Positions 21,016-33,200 are shown, counted from the first letter of the stretch. The stretch: DNA of 64,000 nucleotides from Bondarzewia mesenterica (GCA_004802705.1 SGPL01000090.1:16989-80988); one strand, 5' to 3'. A program made the numbers and translations. The notes: generated from the letters alone by a model not told the origin.

Positions 21016-22404
21016 ATGGATACTACGTACCTCCCTAACGAGATACTACTCGAGATTTTTCTTCAATCCCTTCTCGCCTCAGGTCGTTTTCCAGAACCTG
21101 ATCCCACCTCTCCTCCGGTACTCCTGACCAGGATCTGTCGAAGATGGCGAACTTTAGTCCGTTCAACTCCTCTATTTTGGTCGTCACTCACGATTCCACG
21201 CCCTCCTCATCGACAATCGTTGGTCGGATCGTTTTTCATCAGCTTAGGCGCCTGGCTCACGCTTTCTCAAAACACACCTCTTTCGTTCCGACTCACATTA
21301 CTTGAAGTTCCCGAGCATCTGCGTCCCCTATACGTCTCTCTTCTCTTCATGGAGGGCGCGCGTTGGAAGGACGTGTTTTTAGAAATCCTCGATTACAATT
21401 TCCTCCTCTCGCGGCCGCCGCCATCTTTTCCTACCTTGGAAAAATTGGTCCTCAACCATCGCACCCGGGACAGTCACATCAGTAAAGCTCTTTGTGCTGC
21501 CCTAAAATCATCCCCCCTACTTCGTGATCTCGACGTTCAGTGGCATCCGCTCATGAGCGAATGGTCTCTTCCTTGGCCAAGTCTGAGGCGTTTGACATTA
21601 TACTCGGATGGAATGTCTCATAGAGACTATCTATCATGGGCGGTGCCTAATCTGTCGTCTTGCCCAGATCTGATATCCTTCACCATCAGACTTCAGAATC
21701 ACTTCGACTTAGTCTACCCGTCGCAGGCCATCTCGCAGGCCATCCTTGTCCCTCGCCTCAAAAATTTGGACATCGCCTGTAACACGATGGACGGAATCAA
21801 ATTCTTTTGCCGTGCAATCCATGCCCCTGATTTATGGGTTCTGTCTTTGAACTTGCTAAAGCTCTCTGATGTAGAGGGCCTTGCAGAGGGGCTCCTCGAT
21901 TTCGCATCGTACCGTTCGAGCTCCCTCCGCGTGTTGCAGCTTGAAAATCTTGATCTCCCAGACGTAAAGTTTGTGGAGGTTCTTGGTTGCATGCCGAACT
22001 TGGCTGCTCTATCTCTCTCGAATTCCAAGGTCGGTCAGCCGGTGTTTGTCGCTCTGAGTCTTGCCTATTCGACGAGCGGCCGCCTGGCGTCTGGCCAGAA
22101 TACCGAGTTGGAGCACATATATCTTGATACCAAGCACCTCAGGGAGTTTCCAGAGCGGTACTTGCCGGAGATTTACGTCTGCATTGTGGACATGATCACA
22201 TCTCGGTGGAGGGTACCAACGAGTGCAGCGGACGAAGGCGGTGTCAGGCAGCTGAAATCGTTCTCGTTATCGGAGGCTGGTTTGGAATGGATAGATATGG
22301 GTGCACTGGATCAGCTGAAAATCATCCATGGCTGTCGGGAGGAAGGGCTTATTTTCGGAGAGAGGAGGGACCATGTTGTTGCCTATGCAAAGCAATTTTA
22401 CTAG
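21016..22404 (+). CDS. F-box protein with leucine-rich C-terminal part (paralog 3, most diverged)
   Basis: Single-exon gene of 462 residues. The ATG at 21016 places the F-box at the start (YLPNEILLEIFLQSLL, then ICRRWRTLVRSTPLFWSS). Leucine-rich repeats follow (LRVLQLENLDLPDVKF, NLAALSLSNSKV). The C-terminal block SRWRVPTSA corresponds to SRWHVPPNA and SRWHVPSNA in the other two copies. The conserved ARWKDVFLEI and EWSLPWP segments also align among the three. It is the most diverged copy. Presumed SCF ubiquitin-ligase adaptor with unknown substrate. Confidence 0.83.
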   Translation: MDTTYLPNEILLEIFLQSLLASGRFPEPDPTSPPVLLTRICRRWRTLVRSTPLFWSSLTIPRPPHRQSLVGSFFISLGAWLTLSQNTPLSFRLTLLEVPEHLRPLYVSLLFMEGARWKDVFLEILDYNFLLSRPPPSFPTLEKLVLNHRTRDSHISKALCAALKSSPLLRDLDVQWHPLMSEWSLPWPSLRRLTLYSDGMSHRDYLSWAVPNLSSCPDLISFTIRLQNHFDLVYPSQAISQAILVPRLKNLDIACNTMDGIKFFCRAIHAPDLWVLSLNLLKLSDVEGLAEGLLDFASYRSSSLRVLQLENLDLPDVKFVEVLGCMPNLAALSLSNSKVGQPVFVALSLAYSTSGRLASGQNTELEHIYLDTKHLREFPERYLPEIYVCIVDMITSRWRVPTSAADEGGVRQLKSFSLSEAGLEWIDMGALDQLKIIHGCREEGLIFGERRDHVVAYAKQFY

Positions 22405-22875
22405 GTCAGTACCCCTCGTTTGTGCAACATAATACGAAACATATTTGCAAACGCTTGTTTCTGAACAGGTGATGTGATGTTCGCCTACGCGTAGAGTACC
22501 AAAATACGGGCCATTCGAAGGTTCCGAAGATCCCAGAATCGGAAGTGTCGCAAACTTGTACTCATATCATGATCTTGTTCCTACTCAAACAATGCCCACG
22601 ACACACTGCTGTTGAGATTACTCGATACATAAAGCATAAAACATGAAAATGAAATTTTTGGAGAATAGTTTGTAACTTTGTTGGGACGTCTGAGGAATCT
22701 CGTCTCGATCATGGGAAGAAGAAAGCATACAACCCTAACCTTGAGTAACCGTAGTCCCAGCTCAGCCCTGCTCGCCTCTGCTCGCCTCTACGGCGGTTGA
22801 ATCATAGGTGTAAGTAAGCTCGAGAACTGCGAAAACATTGGATCGTAACATATCCTCGTTCACTTCTTTCACAAG
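22405..22875. promoter_or_regulatory. spacer and promoter ahead of PIG-F
   Basis: About 470 bp: 3' end of the F-box gene, then the upstream region of the PIG-F gene. A short direct repeat of ctcgcctctg type is seen near 22775. No other feature. Confidence 0.4.
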
Positions 22876-24030
22876 ATGTCTGCCTCATCTTCCTTAACAT
22901 TACCAAAGCAATACCCTCCCTTACTTCTTCTGCACACTTTACTCCTCCCTGCTTCCCTCTTCCTCCTTCCGCAGACCTCCCTTGTTATCACTCTACCAGC
23001 ACCTGAACGTGGCCTCGACAAACCTCAACATCCTCTACTTGATCCGCTAACGGCACGGCCAATTGTTACGGTCGCATGGAGCGTAGTCGGCGCTGCGGCG
23101 CTCGTAGGGTGGTGGGCCGGGTGGGTTAGGGAGTGGGTCAGGGAAGGCAGAATGGGTGGTGCGGGGGTCGAGACACGTCTCAGTAGGATCGGTGATAAAA
23201 AGGCAACGGTAAGTATGTGTTTTCGAGCTTAGAGTCAGTTCATTTACACCTTGACCAATACGAATTGGGGTGTAGGATGTTTGGAACGCGTGGATATTCA
23301 CGCTTTACGCTTCCTTCGCGATACATGCCGTGCTCGTACTCTTCGGTGCACCTATAACGACGTATGTATCTTTCCTTCTTGGCTCGTCCTTAGTATCTCA
23401 ACGTCCTGTGAAAACCCAGACACCTCATGCATACCTACCTCCTTTCCCTCCTCCTCTCAATCCTCACGACTTTCGTGCCCGCATACGCTCTTGGCCCGCC
23501 CTCACTTCCACTTCCACTACTTTCAAGAAATGCCGGCTATGCTCCGGATTCATCTGCCGGCCTTATCCAGAATAATACATGGATTCGTCTGTTCGCAGAG
23601 TTTGCGTATGTAATCCGATCTACATTCTCTGCACATCCTCTGAATTCAACTGATGCACTGTTGACAGCCCCCGTACACCTTCTGAACGAGCGCTCGTCTA
23701 TCCTGCCATCGGTGCTTTCATGGGAGCATGGACAGGAGCGATACCAATTGGACTTGATTGGGATAGACCTTGGCAGGTTTGTCTCCACATCCTCTTCTTT
23801 ACTCTTGAAAAACTCTCATCGCTTGTCTTCATCCGTAGGCCTGGCCTCTTACTCCTGCCTACTCTGCGGTTATCGGATATGTCTTAGGTGCCATTGGTGC
23901 TCTCGGGACGAGTGGTGTTCTGATCCTTGCACACATGGACACCAAAAGTTCTGCCATTGATGGAAAGGATACGACTAAGAAAGCTGTCGCGAAGAAGGTG
24001 AAGAAAGGTGGAAAGGTGAAGGCCGCGTGA
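22876..24030 (+). CDS. GPI11: GPI ethanolamine-phosphate transferase subunit PIG-F / Gpi11
   Basis: ER membrane protein that partners the PIG-O and PIG-G catalytic subunits to add ethanolamine phosphate to the GPI-anchor glycan. Five exons (22876-23208, 23276-23361, 23420-23605, 23668-23776, 23839-24030) total 906 nt, 301 residues. Hydrophobic helices are visible at YPPLLLLHTLLLPASLFLL, VTVAWSVVGAAALVGWWAGW, WIFTLYASFAIHAVLVLFGA, LLSLLLSILTTFVPAYALG, YPAIGAFMGAWTGAIPIG and AVIGYVLGAIGALGTSGVL. The diagnostic family motif is GAWTGAIPIGLDWDRPWQ followed by WPLTP. The C-terminus is lysine-rich (KKAVAKKVKKGGKVK), fitting a cytosolic ER-retention tail. The window also holds three predicted GPI-anchored proteins, but proximity alone says nothing about function. 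Confidence 0.9.
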
Positions 24031-24693
24031 AGGAGATGTCTGAAAGCCAGCTTGAAACTTATATTATGCGTATCTTAATATATTGACTAGACGGAATGAG
24101 CTCTTTCCAGCCTGAACTTGACCACTCCCTGTCTTTTGATCATGAGTAAATGGGTTCTTGTGTCAAATGACAGCAAAGACGCGTCATTTTTCAATATTCT
24201 ATTAAACATTGCGCGTTGTTACTGCGCAACAACCACTTCTTTCCGCAGAGCTGCTGCGAGGCTGGGTACGCGACGCGTCTCATCACGTGGATTCATGGAA
24301 GCACCACGTGTAGGCCTCTTGAAAAGGAAAAGGAAAAATCAAACATGAAAGATTTGACAATGTCATTTGCGATAAATAGGCTCATGCATACCAATCTTTT
24401 TTGGCGTATTGAAGGACCGGCTAAACAGACACTGGCACAGACATTGGCAGGAGAGCAACTCCAGCGGTTGCCGAATACCCCGAGTGGCACAGCCCCGTCT
24501 CAAAGCACTCACTGTCACCTATTGTTTGTGGCGTTGCACACTGCATTTTAATTCACATCGAACAGGTCGCTGGGCGCCCACCTCATCCCTTTCACGAATA
24601 ACACGAACGAACGAACGAAATCCTTTGCCTTTTCTCTCACCATTCCATACCAGTCTTCAGGTTCAACGCTCAGCTTAGGGAGACCAACGAACA
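24031..24693. other. intergenic, no gene recognised
   Basis: About 660 bp between two plus-strand genes. A run of acgaacgaacgaa (about 24602-24615) is a short tetranucleotide repeat. Otherwise featureless. Confidence 0.4.
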
Positions 24694-26180
24694 ATGAATA
24701 TCAATCCGAGCAGGCCTGCTCCACGAACCGGTCAGCACGAACTCACCACACGTTCACGTTTCTGAGAAGCTCATTGGACGCAATTGAGTGTACAGGCAAC
24801 CCTCCCCCATATGCTTTCGTCGGTCGCGTGTATCGTTCGAGTCTCAGACCGGTCGTTCTCATCAGTGAGTGCTAACATGTTGAGGCTGTTGTTCGCAAGG
24901 TCAGGGTTTGATTTGCAATGGGATAGTTACTCTATTGAGTGGAATATGGGCTTTAATATAGTATGTACTTCTATTCATATAAGCCCGCCCGCTGTTGCTG
25001 ACCTTGCGTGCAGCGCGGTATGAAGATGTTTTTCAATGCGGGGTGAGGATTTGCATTGACGTCCAACTAAGGTCGACTTATTCCGGGAGATCAGTACTGA
25101 CAAGCACGGTCTGTTGCCCATACTGCACCTTAATTGTTTCTTGCTGACATCCCACAGAGGGATATCCGAAGATTGCTACATATGCCATCGTGCTGGGTGC
25201 GATGTATATAGCAGTCGCCATTATCGAATTTTTCGGCGTAGCCGCAGCAGGCCTAGTGCGTAAAACTTAATATTTTCAGCTAGATTTTTTTCTCAAATGG
25301 AACTGGACTTATGATGATAGCAACGTCTTGCTCTTGCCCGGATGTATGCCTTCCTCAGCGTTCTCAGTGCGCTAATCGTGGTCGTTGCAGGCTTCGTGCA
25401 AGTGGTCGTTCACTTTGTCATGAAGGTTTGCAAACCTTCGTTTTTGTGCCTGTATAAGTGCGCCACGTTGAAACCTCTGTAAATTTTACAGAGCGAACTA
25501 ATCAGCGAGTGCACAACGCTCACAACGGGTGAGAATGTGGATTTCAGCTGGGGCCTTTTTGGTCCCCGCGCGCATGACACTCTGACAGGAGACGAAGCGA
25601 ATAATTGTACGCACCTCCTAGCACCACTGTTGTTCTCGCAGATCTGATAGCAGGCAATTCAAAGGGTGCACTGACGCGTGGAATCATGATTCCTGGTCTG
25701 ACATCGTCACCTTGATCATTGCAATCAGTGAGCTATCTTCCCCATCTTCCCCTTCGAATACTTCTAGTATTATCAACTGATTGATTTACCAACCCTGCAG
25801 TCGTCATGGGCATCTTCGCCTCCGTCGCCTTCTCATACTACCACCAACTCCTTGACCCGACCTCGCCCGCAAACGCTTTCCGCGCCCCCGCCAACAACCT
25901 TGGCGCCGGCGCCGGCGCATATTACAACCCGCCGTACGCCTCCTCCCTCCCGCACCTCGGTTACAACGACCAGAGCCAGTACCCGCCACCACCCGGTCCT
26001 CCTCCGCACTTCCACGAGCCAGAGGATGACGGCAAGCTGCCGGAGTACGCCGCGGGCGGGTACGGCGTCGGGATGACGGGTGATGATGCAAAGAAGGGCG
26101 ACGATCCGTTCGCGGATTTTGAGACGGAGAGAGACGTGACGAGTCGACCGAGGCCCGGTGAGCGGGAGACATTCCATTGA
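24694..26180 (+). CDS. four-helix membrane protein with Pro/Gly-rich tail, function unknown
   Basis: Model: 24694-24730, 24796-24864, 24927-24960, a 4-nt microexon 25014-25017, 25160-25255, 25321-25425, 25492-25606, 25665-25727 and 25801-26180; total 903 nt, 300 residues. Four hydrophobic segments: ITLLSGIWALIY, YAIVLGAMYIAVAIIEFFG, FLSVLSALIVVVAGFVQVVV and DIVTLIIAIVVMGIFASVAF. The loop between helices 3 and 4 carries SECTTLTTGENVDFSWGLFG and WCTDAWNHDSW. The cytosolic tail is rich in Pro, Gly and Tyr (SQYPPPPGPPPHFHEPEDDG). I recognise this as a tetraspan-like layout seen in basidiomycetes, without known function. The microexon is the only way I found to join helix 1 to helix 2 in frame; it is the weakest part of the model. 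Alternatives are a one-base error or use of another splice site near 25014-25050. Confidence 0.7.
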
Positions 26181-26657
26181 AGTGAGCATTGTGTGTACTT
26201 GACGTTAGTCCTGCCTGTGTGTGCAGTTGATATGTGTCTGTCTCGCCGGGTAGATTGTAATTGTTTGACTTTGGACATTTTTCATGTTGTTTCTTTCTAC
26301 ATCGCATAATCTCACTGCATTGCAACTTGAAGGACTGTGATTTATGCATATCGGGCCGTTTGGCGGCCCAATTCTTCGCTGGGTACGGACGTCCCTTCTC
26401 AGCACGGCTAAACCCTGAGCGTTAAGACGTGACGATTGACGCTGGCCCTGACGACCGGGTCATCGTGGGCAGCTGGTAGTAGTGAAAATCACAGATATAC
26501 TCTATTGATCCTCGAAGGGTAGCAATCCATAGATTGGTCCAGTTGCGTGCATCGAACATAGCACATCATAACTTGTCAGCCGCCTGTAAAATTATACGCG
26601 CCTTGAAAAGGTTTTTCAGAATGTATTCAACATGCCATTGCTGGGTGCTACACACCA
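26181..26657. other. intergenic (convergent 3' ends)
   Basis: About 480 bp between the converging tetraspan gene and the F-box gene. No feature recognised. Confidence 0.45.
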
Positions 26658-28028
26658 TCATGGTAAGCTGGACCATACCACCTGCCCTGCATATGATCGT
26701 ATCAACAGAAAAGTGAATCCTTCATCCACGATCTGCTGGAATTGCTCGCAGAGGAACGACTTGAGCTTCCCCGGATCAAGGCTGTACGAGGACATTCGGA
26801 ACTCTTTCAGCCGCCGAATAGTACGACCGTCACTGTCGAAGGCATTCGAAGGCACATGCCATCGAGACTTGATCATGTCCGCAAGTGCTTTGGGATCCTT
26901 TGTGGAAGATTTTTCCCCATGGTCGAAGATTATAGACGAAATATGAGGATTTTGGCCGGACTGAAGCTGGCCATTGTCGGAGAAGCGAAGATTGAGAGGT
27001 GCGAGGAATTCTGGGTTCAGGGACTGGCTTCTCAACCTCAGCTGGGTAATGTTGGGCAAACTGCTGAGAATCTCCACGACCTTGTCCTCGCGCCATCCTG
27101 AGCCGCCGAGACGTAGGCTGCGAAGGGACGGCCAGCCCGATTTGGAAAGGAAACTCAAAAATGCGACGCTCACATCCTGCCCATCAGCGTCGTATTCGCA
27201 GCACAACGTCAAAGATTCCAATTTGGGCGCTGCGAAAGCTCGGATGAAGTCTTCGAGAATACCTACAGTAGTCACCTTGATTTGAAGCTCAAGCAGCCCG
27301 GGTGCAAGGACGGGTTCTCGGGCAGGAATCACAGCGCAGCAATGGCCGAGGTTTAGGTCTATCGTTTCCAGGTTGGTGCATTGCGACAAATTCCCAACTA
27401 ACTGATCGAGGTTAAAGGCGCTTGCAGCAAAATCGCTCGGAAGATATATGGAGAGCGCCGTGAGTTGGGGCCAAGGGACGGCCCACAGCTCGAACTCTGG
27501 CCACCAATCAAGAAGGAGGGTGCGAAGGTTGGACGAGCGGCGCAGGAGTGGCAACCAGGACTCGGTGTGATCAGGACTTCCCAAAAATTCCAATTTGGTG
27601 AGGCACGGAAGCGAGTCAATATCTGGGGCTGGGATCATTTCTCGACCTTGGATTTCAAGGTAGACGTCCTTCCAACGAAGGACATGAGCACAGAGAATGC
27701 GGAGGATCCTTCTTGTGACTTCTGGATCATGGGGATGGGAAATGTACCCAAAGGTCAACGGCCTATGTCTTGATAAAGAAAGCCAGTCCTCAAGCATCGC
27801 GAAGGAACGACCATTAACATACCCACCGGACGCAGGGAAATTGATGCCTTCAATAGAAACAGTCGACGACCATAACTCAGGTGTAGATCGTGCCAGTGTT
27901 CGCCACTCGCGACAGACACGTGTGAGGAGAACAGGCGCCTGAGAGGAATCCATGAATCTGATCACGTCGGGCAGGCAGAGGAGAAAAATCTTGGAAATGA
28001 TTTCAAGGGGCAACGGCAATGTCTCCAT
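26658..28028 (-). CDS. F-box protein with leucine-rich C-terminal part (paralog 2)
   Basis: Single-exon gene of 456 residues starting METLPLPLEIISK (an in-frame ATG five codons upstream at 28043 is the alternative). The F-box is LPLEIISKIFLLCLPD then VCREWRTLARSTPELWSS. It is clearly the closest relative of the gene at 3231-4607: the LRRSSNLRTLLLDWWPE, AAPKLESLTL, LNPEFLAPLNLRFSDNG and SRWHVPSNAFD blocks align one to one, with similar total length. Presumed substrate adaptor of an SCF ubiquitin ligase. It is opposite in orientation to the other two copies, 22 kb from its nearest relative. Confidence 0.85.
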   Translation of the reverse strand: METLPLPLEIISKIFLLCLPDVIRFMDSSQAPVLLTRVCREWRTLARSTPELWSSTVSIEGINFPASGGYVNGRSFAMLEDWLSLSRHRPLTFGYISHPHDPEVTRRILRILCAHVLRWKDVYLEIQGREMIPAPDIDSLPCLTKLEFLGSPDHTESWLPLLRRSSNLRTLLLDWWPEFELWAVPWPQLTALSIYLPSDFAASAFNLDQLVGNLSQCTNLETIDLNLGHCCAVIPAREPVLAPGLLELQIKVTTVGILEDFIRAFAAPKLESLTLCCEYDADGQDVSVAFLSFLSKSGWPSLRSLRLGGSGWREDKVVEILSSLPNITQLRLRSQSLNPEFLAPLNLRFSDNGQLQSGQNPHISSIIFDHGEKSSTKDPKALADMIKSRWHVPSNAFDSDGRTIRRLKEFRMSSYSLDPGKLKSFLCEQFQQIVDEGFTFLLIRSYAGQVVWSSLP

Positions 28029-30237
28029 TGCAAATTGAAACATAGAATGGACAGACGGAAGTGTTTATTTGTGCAGACGAGCGAGATAATGCAAGCTTGT
28101 CGGGTTTTTGACTGTTTTTGAGCAGCCGTGATCGAGATCAAAGAGCTCTGGTGCATTCAGCGGGTGCCGGGTGAAGTGACTCAAACTATGTGTATTATGA
28201 ACGTCAGTTGGAACTTGGTACGGTAAGTGCGAATAATCTTCTGTTGAGCGAACGTACCCTCTCAGGTCTGCCCTAAGACTATAAAATCAAACTTGACTTG
28301 GAGTCTCTTGGAGCAATCCCCCACTCGTGACGGACACCGGAGCAATTGAAGAGTTTGAAGCGGGTGACGTGCAGGACTGGTGAATATGCTTGCAAAGTAG
28401 CACTTGAAAGTTGCAATGTAGGTATTAGTACGCAGGCACCTTGAAGACAGCACTAAGACTTCCCGGCCCGTACTACACTCAATGTATAGAACCTGCTTGG
28501 TTCCGGCCCGGGATATCCACCGATTGACGACACCAGCTCTCAATGCGAACTCGTACTATGGAGGGCAGCATATTCAAAGAGACACTGGGACAAGCAAGGC
28601 GAGTCCCTACGCGTTCGTCGGGCGCTATATATTTATTCGTCGCTGTGTTCGCGCATTTTGGCAGGCTGTCGGTCGTGCACGGACTAAGAGGCATATGACT
28701 TATCAATATACGCCTCACCTTGCTCATTCGAAGCTTGTTCTGTGAGTCTATCAGTTAAAGTCAACGCACACTCAATTCAAGAGCACGTTGAGTCCCAGAG
28801 TGTCAGTACATAAATTTAAATGAAGCAACACAAACAAACTGTATGTGTTCATAAGATGAGATGACGCCTGAGCCCTCTTCGCCGAGGGTATGGAAGGAGA
28901 GAGAGATTGGCCTGAGCGCTTCTGCGCTTCAGAATGGTCATCGAGGAAGAGCAGGTTTGTGAAAGAACAATCTCGGGCTGATGTCCGGAAAGCTTCCAAG
29001 TTCCATTCACCAAAGCTTCCCGGCCAAGGGTGGTTACAGCAATAGTAAAGGTGTTCGTATCGGAGGGATGTGGACGGGGAGTCTAGTTGACAAACAGGGA
29101 ATGGCTAATAAAACGCAGAGGGCGTAAGACAAGACACCTTCAATATTTATACCACCTACTTACTGCGTACAGCTGAACAGATACTGTCAGTTAAATGGAA
29201 AGCGATTGGAAAGCGGGGAACAAGTCGCGCCTCAAGATCAGCGACATGGAGGGACTAATCAGCGAGAGTTATGAGTCCTTGCCAGGCCAAAAAGAAAGTC
29301 GAGGTGCATTGTCTCAACGCAGACATACTCGGTCTCCGGTTGAACGAGGTCTTCGTTCCCGTGTAGGTGCTTGCCATACACGTGTGGCAGAGGTATTTGA
29401 CACCGTTGTCGGTGGCCTACTCAATCTTTAGACTTCGAGCGCGAGCTGTCAAGATTGAGTAGCCTTGGTACCATCCTAGCGTAATGGCATAATTGGCATG
29501 GGGCGCTCACGAGCTTACGAAGTGCCATGAAGAAAGCTACAGAAAGCTGGCAAGCACAGATACAGTTAGGCTGGCGAACTTACAAGTCGAACAGCGCGGC
29601 CCTGGCCCTCGTAGCGACGGTGGTCGACTGTAGGGGCGATATTCGAAGAACAACGCACTGAAATCCTGAGGCGCGACATTGAGTAGTCCCTCGGCAATGT
29701 CGGCATCTACTCGCTCCTCGGAGGCGTCTGCTTTGAAAACCCAATGATTCCATACTGCATCCCGAGGCATGACAATTGCAAGAAATAAATGGCTGAATGC
29801 AAGAGGAAGCTGATCTTTTCGTTTGCTTCCGCGAGCTTGCGTCCGGTATGTCACGCCCGTGACTGTTCATAGCAACGCGCTCACCGCGTTTGTTTTGCAA
29901 AGTATGTATCAAGCTTGTATCAAGATATGATGATGAGCGTTGCTCACAGCGCCAGTTCTGTTCGTCACTGTTCGTCGCACGCAATCATTTTTTCTGACGC
30001 TGATATGGCTGTTTTTTGTGGTTCGGACTGGGTCGACCGAGCGAGTTAGCAACCGGTTTCCACGCGGTGAGTTCTTGGATACAGTGATGAAATGGAACCT
30101 GGCAGACGAGCGCAAGCATCTCTTTTCTGTTCTTTTCCTTCTCAGTCGCCGGTCCGTTTGTGTCGCAGCCAGCCTGTGTCCGCTCTTTGTCTTCGCATTT
30201 TATTATTTTTATTTCATTCTATCGGTGGTGCTGGCAG
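28029..30237. other. long intergenic stretch; unresolved 5' end of the next gene
   Basis: About 2.2 kb. The left end is the F-box promoter. Between 29900 and 30237 there must be the first exon(s) of the membrane-protein gene that follows, since its first assigned exon starts in phase 0 without a start codon. A plus-strand frame at 29940-30062 ending in a GTGAGT donor (LLTAPVLFVTVRRTQ...) is a candidate but lacks a clear ATG. Confidence 0.35.
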
Positions 30238-33200
30238 GTCCCAGTCCTTGAAATGCTCCTTGGTCCCCCCGTCCGCGGTACATCTTGCTGAGATACTCGG
30301 TAAATGGGCTCCGTCTGTCTTTCCCTCGTCCCCGTCCTTCGTTGCATAGCTCTCTCTAAACTCGAAACCGCTCTCCTTCTCATCCCCCCGGCCCTCGAGG
30401 TCGTCTTCTCGGTTGGTCTGGTCTTCGCGGGATGGGGCGCAGGCAGGTGAGTCGGATTCTTAGCACTTTTGGCATTCCTGTAGTATGTCAGGTCTTCGGA
30501 GGGTAGTTCGTGGTCTTTTGGTATCGGAATGAAGGTTGTCGGTACGTCTTCAAAGCACGTATGTCGAAACGGCATGGTTTTGCCCGAAAACTTAATATAT
30601 CTGGTTTCCACCACATCTCAGCCTTTCATATCACGAGTATCGGCACTAACCCTCAACTATGATCTTATTACATTCTATATTGTTCCGTTCTTGCAATTGA
30701 TGCTATCTCATGCGATCTCATAGAAAACGCTTTTTCCTCGCTGCGGAAGGTCCTATCTACTTCCTTTTGTGCTTATTGGACTTCCTGCCCCACATCATTC
30801 CCGGGATAGCCGATTCTCTAAGCGCTTTCAAAGTTTTTGACATTGTCGTCGGTGTGTCTCGCGCTTTGAATGTCCTGGATGAATCATCTAAAACTGCAAT
30901 CGTTCAGCCACCATCTCCTTCCTTCCCCTCCTGTGTTACACCCTTTTCCTGTATCTATTCAAACGATCCGAATTTTTCCCCAACTTCCCTCGCCGCTTCC
31001 GGATTATTGCGAAATACTTCGCTCTCGTGACGATCCCGGTCATTATAGTCACACACGAAATTGGCTCCTTCATTGGTAACACGTACCGTGAGTGTCCATA
31101 ACATTGATACCATAACGGAGATAACTAATGAACAAAACAGGGCTTGTTCAATTTTCTGGGTCGTCAGGTCCTGAGCCCGCCGTCGGCTCGAACAATCAAT
31201 CGGCCGAATTCGCACGCACCTTTTTCAATAGCTTCGCGCTCGCCCTCATGACCCTCTACCAAGCTTTGACTTTTTCCATAGTGTTCATCAGACTCTCCAA
31301 GGCATTTCTTGGCCAGCGCCAGATTGAAACTTCCTCAGGCACATCGAAAAGATCGTATTTGTTCAGAGGTGTAGGCTGGATCGCCGCTGGAGTGAAGCTG
31401 GGTGCTGTGGAAAGCGTCATAGGATTTGCGCAGGGAAATTTCGGTATTTTCTTCACGCGTCGGATGCTCAGAATGCTGGGGCGGGCCTGTCTCATCATCG
31501 GTGTCGTCAGAGGGTTGGTCATTAACAGAATGATGGTGTCTTTGCATGCTTATCCTGTTTCCTCCTCAAAGCCCGGATACGCTGGAGAACTTTCAAATAC
31601 TAGATACCGAGTTACGTGGGATAGACAAACATCAATCAACGCGGTTCATTACGATATCCGGTCCTCATATTCTGACTGCAGGTGACAATGAGACGCGACG
31701 GCGCCATTCGCGATTCATGTTACCTTCGACTTTTCAACAACCTGCAGTGTCTTCTCTCCAACCCGTGGCAACCTTCACATCACTCAATGTCAAACAGCCT
31801 CTCACAACTTACACACCGTCGAACCAAGATGGTCTCCGATCACATGCCAATGACACACCAATCATGCCAATGGCACCGCCGCTTGCTCGACAGAGACCAA
31901 GGCCCAATCCCCTCACCTTGGTTCCGGAAGGTCAACGCGTCGCAGTCTATCAAGGTCAGGGCCTCGCGCCCACGCTTGTCCTACGCCTCTCGAACAACAC
32001 CCTCCCCTCCCCATCCACTATGATGGCCAACACAGGCATTGGCGCATCGTCTATGCGCTCCAGCATAGACACCAAAGTCTCACCAATGGTCAAGTCCATC
32101 GCAAGTGCGCCGTTGCTCACGCGGTCCCTGTCGCGAGGCCGCACTTCCCTATCCCATACAGACTCAGTCCTCCGAACCTATCACACTAGCGCCGGCGACA
32201 GTTTCCGCGATCGCGAACAACCGCCACGGTACCTGCGGCACAATGCATACGTCGGTAGAGACCGCGTCATGTCCGCGAGCAGCCTCGCCTCGGACTCGCT
32301 CGATGTCGTACAGGACCTATCCTCTCGCTTCTCCAGCATCCCGCCACGTGTCACTGGCAAGTCACCTCTGTCGATGTACAGCGCAGCGTCCGAGCCTGCA
32401 GAGAAACACGATGTCTCTGGCGCATTGAATCGCGCCAGGAGCAGCAAGAGCACCGTCTCGCGTGGCGGATCGGCCAGGCGCAAGCCGCCACCGGCCGTGC
32501 GAACATCGATGCTCCCGCCGGGCGAGGTGCTGCCGGACAACCTCCAGTCTGTACAGACTGCGGATAAAGGGCGACGGGACCGTCAGTATGACGGTCTTGC
32601 AGCTGCGGGATACCCACTATCCCCGCCCTACACGCCGGCACCCCCCACCGCGATTGAATCAGCCGTATTCAGCGACGAGGATCTGTCCATGTACGACAGT
32701 CAAGACTACTCCGAGCGCGACAACCGCCGGAGTTCAACTTTACAAACTCGCCCAGAGAGCATGCACTCCGGGCAATGGATGGCCTCGAGCGGATCGGCCG
32801 CGCCGACATGGACACCGGACGTGGAGGCATATCGCGCGGGGCCCGTACGGCGGGCTGGGAATGCGAGCACAGATAGGTCCGTCCTCGCCGCGAGTGAAAG
32901 CACGGACATGTTGGAGATTTCATGGCTCGTGAACCCCGAGATCGGGAACGAGGTGGACGTGTCACGACCCGCGCTGGGAAGGATCAAGACCGTCGGGGCG
33001 CGCGCCGCGACGGCGCACCCCAACTCCCACGCGCACGCTCTTCACGCGCGACAGCGTCGCGCCGCACATCGAGGAATTCCCCATGGATGCGATTGAGCGC
33101 GTGACCCAGCGGACGTCGGCGTCGACCACCCAGTCGGCCAAGGCAGCATCCAGTGCTAGTTGGGCTGGTGCGCCGTTGGCGAGGATGGATTCTGCCGTGC

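Noticed and set aside
22876..24030. Functional GPI cluster (PIG-F next to GPI-anchored CFEM genes)
   Set aside because: PIG-F is a housekeeping gene; nearness to three GPI-anchored proteins in a window of this size can be chance.
28029..30237. Possible transposon remnant in the long gap
   Set aside because: No terminal repeats, target duplications, reverse transcriptase or transposase motifs could be seen.
32922..33104. Arg-rich open frame overlapping the membrane-protein tail
   Set aside because: It is a shadow frame in GC-rich sequence; the meaningful alternative is the other frame ending at 33253.
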